Part shown: in pieces, positions 1-11,167 of the stretch
How positions within the stretch are numbered: position 1 is the first letter of the stretch
How the letters are laid out: each line of letters begins with the position of its first letter
NCBI RefSeq assembly: GCF_029227915.1
Contig: NC_079879.1
Span: 7,812,001-7,876,000, forward strand
DNA length: 64,000 nucleotides
Direction of reading: 5' to 3'
Origin: Hydractinia symbiolongicarpus
Lineage: Eukaryota; Cnidaria; Hydrozoa; Anthoathecata; Hydractiniidae
The notes under the pieces: model-generated
The model's input: only the letters and a program-made list of their open reading frames with translations
Databases searched by the model: none
Told to the model about the DNA's origin: nothing
Position numbers and translations under genes: made by a program

Positions 1-1473
1 TAATTTGGTTAAAACGAAAAACACTTTTTATGTTGTAACGATATTCTGAATATTCTTATTGTTGTGTATTAGCATTATCTTGATTATTAATCTCGATCAT
101 TAATTTCTATTTATTTACTTTCTGCTAAAATAAACAGGGAACATAAAAATATATACCTGCAATAAAGACGAGTCAATTAGACGGGTTTTTAGTCGACAAT
201 AGAAACGTCGTGTGTTAAGAGCCTTAACAGTAGAATTGTGGTGTGTTTAAAGCCTTGATGACGTTTTTAGTCTTCTTTTTATTATCTTTTGATTTTTTAA
301 CTGGAATATGTTGTATGTTTTTAACCGGTGTACACAAAAAACATCTAGATATAATATTGCATCGCCTATCAAATCATGTGTACGTTTTTATGTGTTTAGT
401 GTGCGCATGCGTATCGTTGAACGTTCAAAAACGTGTCTTTTTGAGTCGTAATTAGTTTAGCCGGGTGTTTTCGGTTTTTAGGCATTCAATTTTACATTCT
501 TGTATTCAAAGCAAAAGTACTGTTCAGTTATGGCAAAAATTATTTCATTTTTAAAAGAGATTTTTTATATAATGTGCATTAAGCACTAGTGTTTGAAAAA
601 AAAGCATTTCCGCTAGAGAATGACTGTCTTACGTTTACAATTTATCTCAACCCTACATCAAAATTCAGTTCAAAATATTGTATGGATTACACATGCACAA
701 AGTAAAATGTTCTTCCATTCGAACATGTTAAACAAATTTTCAAGTTACTTGTGTCTTCAAATGGCGACCGTGTATTTCCCAAAATTATTGTGACGTATTA
801 ACTTAACGCGAACGCGAATCGAAAACAGACCGTTAATTATTGTTGTGTTATTTCTTCTCATTTTTTCATAACACGCTATATAGTTGTTATTGTCTCCATA
901 CCCAAATCTTAAAATAATGTGTGTTGATCGCTTTAATTGGAGAAACACCTGTGATGCGAAGGAACTTGCGTTTTTGGCGTATTTTGAGCGTGTTCGCAAA
1001 TATTGCAAAATCATTTTCGCTGAGATTACTCGTAAAGTATTCGTTTTTGTGATTCTCAAAAGTTCGATCAATTTACTTGATGTGTTTAAGGATTAATACA
1101 ACTATGCAATATTATGATTCAGGTTAGTTTAGCAAAAAGCAAATATTTTGACGTATGACATTCGCAAAAGTTGATTCGCGCAAATTTTTCCTAATCACAC
1201 GTTCGCAAAATTTTATCTAATAAATCTCACGAATTTTAGGCCTCCCGAAGTCTTGTCCAAATAAAGGGAAATACATGTTGTAAACATGTTTTCCACCTGC
1301 GTTAATGTCCACCTATATTAGTTTGAGTGCCAAGATAATGAATACTTTTCAGTGTTAACTTTTAGTTTTTAATGAAGTTTTTTTTAAAGCAGTTCTCCAG
1401 TTTGATTTGTTTTTAGATATTTTTCTTGAAGAGTTTGATTTAAATTTTATCCAAAACAATATGTGCTTTGATC

Positions 1474-1576
1474 ATCCTCGTGTCCGGGGCATCTTGTATC
1501 TTTTTCGACATCGGAACGTCTCTCGCCGTATCGGTATAATAAAAACAGATAACAGGCGCTGGGAACGAAGTTGTGC
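1474..1576. repeat. Foldback (palindromic) short element, copy 1
   Basis: About 100 bp whose ends are imperfect inverted copies of a CCTCGTTCCCAGGGC-like motif. Internal blocks (GCGCCTGTTAT, a cATACGGCG-type block and AAGATACAAGATGCCC on the reverse strand) are shared with the copy at 22110-22213. It is a small non-autonomous element with no coding capacity. Confidence 0.6.
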
Positions 1577-2084
1577 TTTAATGTTTGCCCTATTTATCAA
1601 ACACGTGTTTCTTCTGGAGATGTTTATGAAAAACATGTAAACAATAAGAAATATGAATACCTTTTATGTTGCTGTTTTTTCAAATTCGTTCCCAGGACTA
1701 TTTGCTTCTAAATGGCGCTGTGCCTTTTAATAATTCTTGTGCCACGCTGCTACGGAAAAGATACTACAACCAAGAGCAGTACCTTGTTAAACTTGAATTT
1801 GTAGACTTTATTTATCTGGTCAGTATACTTTCGTCATGAAAACGGTACAGAGAAAATGAAAACGTGGCTATTCCGATATAATGAAGTCAACAGATCCTGG
1901 TAAGCGGTTCGTCATCGGCTATCATAACAAAAATTACTTTCATCCGTCGTAGCATAAGTAGTTCAGAAATTTTGCGATGAAAAAAAAACATGCAATAATA
2001 ACCGAGAAGCATGAATTTATCGATACGATATTTTTCGTCGTTAAATTTGTGACGTCAATATCTTATTTGTTAACTTTTTTGTTT

Positions 2085-2530
2085 TAACTAGGGATAACCT
2101 AAGATCAAATTGGGTAATTCTCAAACCTTTTCCACAGGCTTAAACATATAGTCTATTATATAAATACGAAGACTCTGTGGGACTGAAAATACCCGAGCTA
2201 GGCAAAAATAACTGACGTCATCTCGTGCGTGAATTAGGAACCACCTAGGACCAAAATAGGACTAATTCCCTAAATCTTGATTAATCCATTAATCTATCAA
2301 AGCTGGATCAATCCCGGAACAGACAAATTGATGACATTCGTCGAAGGTACATAACCCTATACATTTTCTTGATACGCGTTTCACGCTCTTTACAACAGAG
2401 GCAACGCATCCTTTTATCCCCTCAACTATATTCGTCAAAAACACACAATTCCTTACATTTTCTGCATCAGCGTTTCAATCAAGTTCTACACATTAAAGAC
2501 AACGGCTGCACAAATTTTTTAAAATAAATA
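2085..2530 (+). repeat. Dispersed repeat family A, copy 1
   Basis: Shares several blocks in the same order with 30849-31215: a GGACCACCTAGGACCAA-type block, then CCTATACA-TTCTTGAT-GCGTTTCA followed by a TACAA-GGCAGC-like segment. The second block recurs inside each copy, so the family has an internal repeat of roughly 130 bp. No protein is encoded. It is probably a non-autonomous transposon or retroelement tail. Confidence 0.55.
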
Positions 2531-2742
2531 TTTTGTTTATGCGCTGCTGAGGTTATCAAAACTCTAAACACTTTTTCCTTGTTTTTCTACCTAAGTGGAT
2601 TTTTTTCACGAGTTTTATCGACTAATCTGCGAACCAACTGGCGTTGAATTAAGTTGGGTTCATATTTTTAAATTCAGCCTGGGTACTTTTCAATTTGTTA
2701 TGTTGCTGTATAATACTTTATTTCTTAAAGATAAGAACATAA

Positions 2743-2980
2743 AGGGGGATTTTCACGAAGCGAATTGAACGGCGAATTGTATCTGAGCATGTGCAGTTTT
2801 GTTTATTTTGATTTTGCATCGATATATTCGCTTCGCTGAAAAGTAGAAACAGTTCCTACTTTTTCGCGGCTAAAGGTTTTGCTGCTAGTTTTAGACCAAT
2901 AAGAACGCGGTTAAACAATTTTGTCGTGGTGAAAATTAAAAAGCGAATTCGCCGTTCAATTTGCTTCGTGAAAACCCCCT
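2743..2980. mobile_element. 238-bp MITE with TAA target duplication
   Basis: The ends are inverted copies about 35 bp long: AGGGGG-TTTTCACGAAGC followed by AATTGAACGGCGAATT on the left, and the reverse complement on the right. The trinucleotide TAA flanks both sides (2740-2742 and 2981-2983). A TWA target site of this kind is typical of PIF/Harbinger-related MITEs. There is no coding capacity. Confidence 0.75.
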
Positions 2981-3485
2981 TAAGAATATATGAGACGCCC
3001 AAATGTTCTTGTTTTGCATTTTTTTTTTGGTCTAAAATGTTCACTCGGTCGACGGACCGGCTAATCATATTCTACTTTTTTGTAACCTAAGTTTTCTTTA
3101 TTACTATCCCAAAAGGTTGCTTGCTTTTATGACGCGTCCGTGGCAAATCTCGAAAAAAAATTTAAAATTTAAATCACTGCATATTTTATATCGCTTGGCA
3201 CATTATACTAGAAAAGCACTTAGCCTTCATCTACCCCAAATCCCTTTACCCTATTTCAAGCCCTTTCAAGCATATTTTATAAGTTTATTCTAAAAAAGAC
3301 TTTCTAAAAAATTAATACAACTACAACATTTTTTTAAAAAAATATAATTATTTACGATTTGAAATTACTACACTAGACAAATTGTTAATTATCGTTCCAG
3401 CAGTATTTTGCGCCCATTTGGTTTAATATCTACTTTCCTACCCCGGCAATTTGGGAGACGGCAAGTGAGTTAAAATTAAACAAAA

Positions 3486-3537
3486 ATGGCCGAGGAGGAG
3501 AAGGCGTCTACCCTGCAGGATCATACAAATAACACGG
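3486..3537 (+). CDS. Probable first coding exon of the MAP7-like gene
   Basis: ATG in good context (aaaATGG) begins an acidic peptide, MAEEEKASTLQDHTNNT. A GGGTAAT donor follows at 3538. Ending the exon at 3537 leaves phase 1. The large MAP7 exon at 11168 begins with two bases that complete the codon, giving valine and an open frame across the junction. The local base composition is much richer in GC than its surroundings, as expected for coding DNA. Alternatively, the unspliced 74-codon ORF (to 3710), which ends in a hydrophobic segment, could be a separate small gene. The link to exon 2 is an inference over a 7.6 kb intron. Confidence 0.5.
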
Positions 3538-4637
3538 GTAATCAATTATTTGATACATTTACTTTGTGTGGAAAGTGCATTGATGAGGTTCTATGCCAAC
3601 TTAAGGTCCTATTGTTTAACAGCAAAAAGAAATATGCGAAATTGGCCAGCAGTGTTGTTTATATAACTGTGTTTATGAGTCATATCATTTACTTCCTGAC
3701 TTCCCGTTAACTAGCTTTAACTTTCTGTTTTAACTAAAATGTTTCAGGAATACAAGAAAAAAACATATATTTACTCGGATACCCACTTATGTAGCTAGCT
3801 GCAAATCAAATATATATGCAATACTTTCATAGTGATCTTGAGATTATATAAAGTATCTATTATAATTGTGTCTTATCTAGCTAAAGGAGCCATTGGATAG
3901 TCTACAAATAGTAAAAATAAAAAGTATGGTGATTGAAAAATCTCTCACTGATAATAAGCTGTTGATCTTCCCTTTTCTGTTGGTCAAGGCTGAGTTTAGT
4001 CAATGAGCATGAGAATCAAGTCATAAACCATGTATCAAGGCCAATACATTTCCACAACTGAAAAAGGGGGAAGTAAAAACTTATTTTATTTGCAAAATGT
4101 CCAGATATCCACCACTTCCTGTATTTTCTTTTGAAGCTATAAAATGATGATTAAGAAACTTTCCAATATAGGTAGTATATACTAAATGATTACAACTGAA
4201 GCAGCTCCTCAAGTATCATTTTTGCTCTTTTATTGATCTTGCACTCTGGAAACAAAACTAACTATTTGGAAATTGGCTACTTGTATGATGGACTTAAATT
4301 TGTGTTTAAAAAGTTTTGTGAAAGATAGTAGCTTGGGTTTGATTTGTAAACAAAATATGAGGCTGACTAGAGTTTTTTTGCATGCCCAAGTCAAAAGTAG
4401 GGTGTGCTAAGTGATTTAACAATATACATTGTAACATTCTTCTAACCCAAAATAAATACTGTTAAAATGGTTACAATGTTTTTTAACATACATTGCATTT
4501 ATTTTTAGGGCTTTAGCATTTTTGTGACAATAGCTAATTTTATTTTATTGTGTGCTTTTGTAGAAAATAGAAGACTAATACTTGCCATGCTTAAGAACAA
4601 ATTTTGAAAAGGGGAAAAGGTTTATTTTCCTTAGTGT

Positions 4638-5445
4638 CAGGCCATTTCTTGAATAAAACTATGCCAGAGCTACAAAAAGCACCTGCTAAGAAAATTACGA
4701 GTGCTATGGTGTGCGAAAAATTGCACTCGTAAGCAAAATTTACAAGTGCAATGTGAATATTTGCAAGTGTGATTCACACTTAACTATTTTTTGTTTACCG
4801 CAACGTTATGTTATTTAAGCTGTATAGAAATGAATTTTGTAAAACGTATTAACCACAAGTGCAAGGTTAAACGTTGGACGCGATGATGTGTTGGCAGATT
4901 CGCTATATGTTTTTGGCATTAAATATATTTCTAAACATTTTTGATTTCTCTTTCCCCTTTTAAAAAGTTTTTTTAAACTTTATTCAACATGCTTTTTCTT
5001 TGGTATTACATAACGAAAACATTCGTCTGAAAGCTGTATGAAGGTACATGACACCTAACCTCTCCCATGTTCTGGTTATATTTAACTTGCATGGGTGTGT
5101 ACTTTTCTCGCAGTATTCTCTGTGACGATGAAGGTCAGACTGACTTGTGGCATGGTTCCAAATGGTCTTCCGTCTTTTGTTTCAGTCTCAGTGTAATGCA
5201 CCAGCCGAGCATAAGAGTGTCAGCATGAAGGAAGGGGCCGACTTTAATGTTCTCTATACTTTTTAAACAAATCAATCACGAAGAAATGAATGTTATGTAA
5301 TCAGCGTAATAGCTTTTTTTCATCTCTCTATAATATTTTAGAAAAAGAAAAAATTCACGAGTGCGAAAAAAAAGCACTCGTAAATCTTTTTACGAGTGTG
5401 CGGGCGAGTGCGCGTGCGATCGCACTTGTCTCAAGGAATGGCCTG
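4638..5445. mobile_element. 808-bp inverted-repeat DNA transposon with 6-bp target duplication
   Basis: Begins CAGGCCATTTCTTGA and ends with the near-perfect inverse TCAAGGAATGGCCTG. The hexamer TAGTGT is present at both flanks (4632-4637 and 5446-5451). Sub-terminal DNA on both sides is studded with ACGAGTGC / GCACTCGT motifs in both orientations, as in transposase-binding arrays of hAT-like elements. There is no transposase. A short reading frame on the reverse strand (5092-5219) has protein-like composition and could be captured exon sequence. The superfamily is uncertain. Confidence 0.75.
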
Positions 5446-6951
5446 TAGTGTTAATAGATATTTTCTAAATTTACTTTCTCAGTTTTTCTAAATAATTTTT
5501 AATGAATCACATCACATCAGTATTTAAAGGCATTTACTTGTAGTTGCAAGAATGAGGGACAATAAATGTGCACATGCGCAATATTTTTTAAGCATACTAC
5601 TTGATTTTCTCTCATTCGCCAGCATTCGTCACAGTAGTTGAAATATGTTCAAATATGACAGCAAAGGAGAATTTATCAGATTTCAAATACAATTTCAAAA
5701 CTTTTAAACATTAAAAATCTTATTATTGAGTTTAGTATTGAGTATAACGAATAAAAAAAGTGCTGAAATGGAGTAAAGTAACTGGTGGTAACAAACTAAA
5801 AATAAATGTCTTCTTTGTTATGTGCAGTTTTATTTTTCGCACTAGTGTGAACTGCTCATTCATTCGCAATGAATGGATTTTTTGGGTTCTTCTTATTCGA
5901 ACGACTACGACAAATGACTCTGGACCCACCTTAACAGGGTTGCCATGCTGATTTAAAAAAACAAATAATTACTAAATTGTGAACTTTAGAAAGGATGAAA
6001 ATTTAAAACTATATAGTAGAGGTATAAGGAATAGTTTCTATGATGTCATTGTAAGTCGTTATGACTATCACAGAATGTGGCAATTTATTAGTGGAATTAC
6101 GTGTTAAAAGTGATCTGCAGAAATTAGGATTATTTTTTCCAGCTTTCCTATGAAGCTTAAATTTCTTTAGCTTTGTTCAAATTGATGAGAAGATGAACCT
6201 TAACTGTGGCTGTTTTTACTTCTAAAAGGATAAAAACACGTCCTTTCGAAACTTAAATATCGCCATACGTCCTTCTAAAATAGAAAGAAAATCCCTTCGA
6301 AGCTCTAAAATCACCATACTTCTTTCTAAAATAAAGAAAAAATGCTCTACCAATGTGCAAAATAAGAAATGGATCAATCGAAACTACTATTTTCAATTGG
6401 ATAGTTAGTATAAAATAATGAATGTCTATTCATATTATAATTTCAATGGTTAATTAGCGTTAATCGTTAGCACTTTTTAAAGTAGCGTACATGTTACAGT
6501 ATATAACTTTTTTTTTAAATATTAAGTTTCTGTTTTTGATCTGTTTTGTAGGTAAACTTGATATTTGAATTGCGAATCGTGATTCGTGATCCGTTAATTT
6601 AAACGCTGTCATGATTTCTTATACTAATATACCATAATGCTTCGATTAGGCATGCCTCATTTAGAGAGGAGTTTATTCGAAATATACAGTAATAGAAATG
6701 TTAAATTTAACAAAAAAGAATCTTTATAAATCCAATACAGTATCAGAAAATGTTGACATTGCTGCTGTTTATTAATTGCAATCTTTTTTTAACCCCTAGC
6801 TTTTTTTCTGAAAATTGAATAATATAATGAACACCTGGGGTATTTACATATTCATTGCATGGTATTGTCTAAATTGTATTTTGTATGATCATTTGTGAGA
6901 ATGTGCAAAATTCTCTAGTGATTTGTTATTGTTTTAATGACTGTTTAATTC

Positions 6952-7060
6952 AAACTTGACAACTTATAAGCAGAGTCTTTTAATATATATGTATGTCTTG
7001 AAAACTTGACAACTTATAGGGAAAAAAGCAGAGTCTTTCAATATATATGTATGTCTTGAA
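6952..7060 (+). repeat. Direct tandem duplication, unit of 50-59 bp
   Basis: Two adjacent copies share AAACTTGACAACTTATA, GCAGAGTCTTT and AATATATATGTATGTCTTGAA. The second carries an 8-base insertion (GGGAAAAA). This is a simple local duplication inside the long intron. Confidence 0.8.
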
Positions 7061-7310
7061 AAAATTAATGCAGTGTTTTCATGCATCTTTTTGTTTACTT
7101 TATTAGTTAAAATTTTTGACACCTTACTAATTGTTCTTTTTCAAGTCACAATATAAAGCTTTAAGTTTTTTTTAGGGGATTTTTAGGGTGGGTGTGTGTG
7201 ATGTAAAATATATGTACACTGTGGAAAGGGAGTTATCAAAGGGGTACTGAAGGATACAATGGGGAAAGGTAAAAATGACAATTTCATTTCATAAATCAAT
7301 TGTTCTAGGA

Positions 7311-7364
7311 CTTTTACTTAATAAATCACTTTTACTTAATAAATCAATTTTACTTAATAAATCA
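7311..7364 (+). repeat. Three tandem copies of an 18-bp unit
   Basis: CTTTTACTTAATAAATCA occurs three times in succession with one substitution. It is a minisatellite inside the long intron. Confidence 0.85.
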
Positions 7365-7999
7365 CTTTTGGGAAAAGATACAGAAACTGACAACAAGAGA
7401 TAATGGTAGAAGCAAAAAAAATAAAATTAAGAATAAATTACACAAAATAGTTATTTTTATATATATTTAAATTTATTACACGAAGTCAACAGTTTGATAA
7501 TGTATAGTGTGTTGTTAATACTATCACTTCTACTTTTGTTTGATAAAAAACTGGCTGACACATGGCGATATATTTTATTCATATTGTCAAAGAAGCAAAT
7601 ACTTTCAAGTGAAGTATGAATTACCCATATTGTGTTTTGAGGCTTCATTTTCTCATAGGTCAAAATTGCATTTTTATTAATACTTTTTGGAATATTTTTG
7701 TGTTTGTTTGATTGTTTTTTTCCGTTTATGGTTTCTCTAATATCTTTTTATGCTCATTTATTCCTATTTCATGGCTGGCTATTTTTAATAATATACTAGC
7801 TGTTTCCCGTGGAAGAATCCACTGTATTCCATTTAATTTATGTAGCAGATATATGTCCATCAAAAAACAAACAATACAGCAGTGCGCATCTTCCATCTGC
7901 ATTATTATATAAATTACCAAAAAAATTAAAGGTTTTCAACAACTACAGTATGTATGTGACGTTTAAAATCTAAATCTACTAAAATTACTTGCTCTGACC

Positions 8000-9700
8000 A
8001 TCTGACAAATGCGAAAATTATTCGCAAAAAAGTTTTTAAAAGCATTTCAACATACATCTCACCCATAAAATTTAAATCACTTAAAACGCCACATATATAC
8101 AAAAAAGCTGATCAATGTCAAACACAAATCTCTCTCATTGTATATGTTAAAATCAGTTAGTTTATTGCAAACCCTGCCAAAGGTTGACACAAAATGTGAA
8201 AAATAAACAATAAATTTTGCCTAAGTAGAAATTTTTATCTAAGGTGTTAAAAAGGGATTGCAAGGATAAATTATAATGCAATAAAACATTATTTAATATA
8301 TTGCATACGGTCCTTCCTCACCAAACTTTAGACAAAATGCCAACAAAATAACGTGTTTAAATCTAAAATTAATAAAGTCCTTTTAGCAATTTGCATGCTG
8401 TTTTACTATCAATAAAATAAACAAAATTTCAAATCTCACATAGTATTCTGTCACAAATTTTCATAAAATATATATATAAGTCATAATGAGTCATGTTAAA
8501 CAACAGCAATCAATCTTTATATAAGTTCATTTTATGTCAATTTTTGCACCAATTTTGCAACACAAAATACAAATTCTAAATAATACTAAAATCTCTTATT
8601 TTGGTCCTTCGCATACCGGCGGTCTTCCACAAAAGTTTAATCAAAATGTAAAAAATGAGAGGTAACGACAAAATCAAAGTTTGCAAAATTTAATTATTTC
8701 GGTACATATATCTACTGCATATGCCCTCTAAAACAATATTTTAATCCAAAATGCCAATGAAAAACAGTTTGCAACAAAAATCAGTTATTTCGATAATATT
8801 GCATACACTCTTTCCTCACAAAAGCTTCACAAACTGTAAAAAAAAAGAATGGTTTTAGGGAGTGCTTCTGATTCAACAAAAAAAGTTTTTTTGACATATT
8901 GCATCTAGCCCTTACCCATTAAATCTTACACAAAGTTTCCAAAACTATATACGATTTAGAACACATCAAATTTAAATCGAGAAGGATCAGTCATTTCGAT
9001 ATATTGCACGGAGTCCTCCCCAGTAAGAATTTATACAAAACATAGAAAAACAAAGCTTGCAAGGTGTAAAATTGAATTCTTCTTCTGTGTATATATATAT
9101 GGTCCTTCCTCGCAAATATAACATAAAATGTCAAAGAGGTTCAGATATAACATCAACACAACAAAAATCAGTTCTATCAGTATATGTCATGCCATTGTCT
9201 TCCACCAAATGTTCCCCTTAAAGTTACACAGACACAGCCTGCAAATTAAAAACAACTAAGATCAGGTATTTCGGTCTATTTCATACCATTCTGTTCCGAA
9301 TAACTTATAAAATGTAAAAATTGAGTGGTAAAACAGAAATTTGCAAAGTTCCATTTTTTTATATACATGTATATTATATGCCTTCTACAACAATAAGTTA
9401 ATTCAAAATGTCAAAAAGAAGAAAAAAATAGCTTACAAAGAGTATAAAATTGAAATCAACAAAGTAGCTCTTTTGGTGTATTAAATATAAGCCATACGCA
9501 CAAAAGTTTACACTAAATGTAAGAAAATGGTTGTGTTTAGTAATTCTAAATTAAGAAAAGTCAGTTCTTTTAGCATGCTGATTAAGGTTTTTGCCCACAA
9601 ATTCTTACATGAAAATGTCAAAACCACAATTTGAAGCAAATTAAATTTACATTTTAAAAATAAGTAATTTCTGAACTTTATTTTCAGAATATTTGGAGGA
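8000..9700 (+). repeat. Degenerate long-period tandem array
   Basis: The same ordered words recur roughly every 120-150 bases: AAATCAGTTATTTCG, TATATTGCATAC, GTCCTTCCTCACAAAA, a TTACACAAAATGT-AAAAA block and GCTTGCAAA-TTTAAAATT. Copies are strongly diverged and some are partial; I count about a dozen. It behaves like an old satellite or expanded minisatellite. Boundaries and exact period need a dot plot. Confidence 0.6.
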
Positions 9701-9896
9701 AAAGAACTTCGCAAACCAAAAAAACCAGGAAAGTGTTTAAAATTTTCAGGGTTAATAACGTTTGATGGGTTTTGTGGGAATATATATATACTGGGAATCT
9801 TTAGTTTAAAGCTAGCATTAGCTAGCTACAGCAGCTCATAGCTAGTCACTTAAATATAAACTGAAGACTTAGCTAGGTATAAAGAACATGGCTACA

Positions 9897-9935
9897 TATA
9901 TATATATATATATATTCCTAGCTAGCTAGCTAGTT
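9897..9935 (+). repeat. TA and CTAG microsatellite
   Basis: An alternating TA run is followed closely by tandem CTAG tetranucleotides. This is simple-sequence DNA within the long intron. Confidence 0.85.
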
Positions 9936-11167
9936 GTTGGTGGTGGTTGGCTTTTTATGATGCTAGCTATAAAACATGTCTGGCAACAATAATATAATAA
10001 AAACTGAAAATAAAATATGAAAAAACCTTACAGAACCTTGCTATGATTAATTTATAAAACGATGCTCTTCTTCAAATGTTTTTTTAAAGATTTATTTTGA
10101 ATGAAAGGGTAGAGAATACTCAAAAAAGAACAGCCATCTTTTTCGTAAACACAATTTCCGTTTTATGCTGGGAGCTTCATTTAACAGTCCGTATGCTTTG
10201 TGAATATCTAATACCGTTTCATATGTAGCGATACCTATATATATATGCTAACATAGAGTTTTTTGGCATAAGGGTATATATATTTATATCGTTATTAGCA
10301 GCGGGTTATATATTTACACCTTATGTGCGATTTCTATGAAGTACATCCCTAATCTTTTTAGTTAAATTTTAGCGTACAGCCACGTCATAAGAAAGTAACC
10401 CGTGATTTCCGTGTCGTGGACTCACAGTTTTAGTCACGCAAGGGAATTAATATATAAGATATTATATATATTATATTTGAAGTATTTTTGTTTAATATTT
10501 AATGTGATATATAATGCATATTTAAAAGGAGCCAACCCTCTTTTATTTTTTCCTTTTTCTTACTAACAATACCCTTTTAATGTTCGTTTATATTTTTGTA
10601 TTTCCTTTCTCTGTGCAATGGCTACTAGTAAACAAACTAAATATGAACTGCTAAAAATTTTTTTTGTGTGTATAACATTATATGAGAAATAATGTCATGT
10701 GACACCTATTGTAATCTTAGACAATGATTATTTGTTGTGACAAGTTTTTAAAACCTTAGTATGCATTTAACAAGATTTTTATTTAACCCAGTGTCCATGT
10801 TGATAAAAACTTGTTTAATCTTTTTCTTGTTTTTATACTGTTCTTTGCTCAACTACTGCATTTCAGATTTTAAAACTGTGAAACTTCAGTAGCCTAATCT
10901 TGGTAATGCAGCAAGTAACTTTAATATTAGTTTGATAACCTTTTCTCTGATATAGATACGTGCAACACGTACTTGGACTGGTTATTGTATATATTGGTCT
11001 GCAAAATATATCATTGCCACTTAGCCTAGAAAACATTGAACATAATTTGTTTGTTCTTGTATATTTTTGTATGTTTTTGTATATAATAATTTTACTATGG
11101 CGAAGAAAACAATTTTCTTTTTGAAGTTCTTTTGAAATCGTCAGTTATTCTGCGTTTCTTTTTCTAG

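Larger units (their letters stand above)
1..3485. other. Non-coding region upstream of the MAP7-like gene
   Basis: No open reading frame here has convincing protein character; the short ORFs have random composition. The stretch holds a foldback element (1474-1576), a dispersed repeat (2085-2530) and a TAA-flanked inverted-repeat element (2743-2980). The last 70 bases, before the ATG at 3486, are less AT-rich and may be 5' untranslated sequence. I see no clear TATA box. Confidence 0.6.
3538..11167 (+). other. Long putative intron 1 of the MAP7-like gene
   Basis: A 7.6 kb non-coding stretch between the candidate first exon and the acceptor (ttctttttctag) at 11167. It holds an 808-bp inverted-repeat transposon, small tandem duplications, a degenerate long-period array (about 8000-9700) and a TA/CTAG microsatellite (about 9897-9935). 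I see no other convincing exon in it. Confidence 0.5.

Noticed and set aside
7320-9700. CRISPR-like array
   Set aside because: The repeats are degenerate, of variable length, without unique spacers, in a eukaryotic intron.
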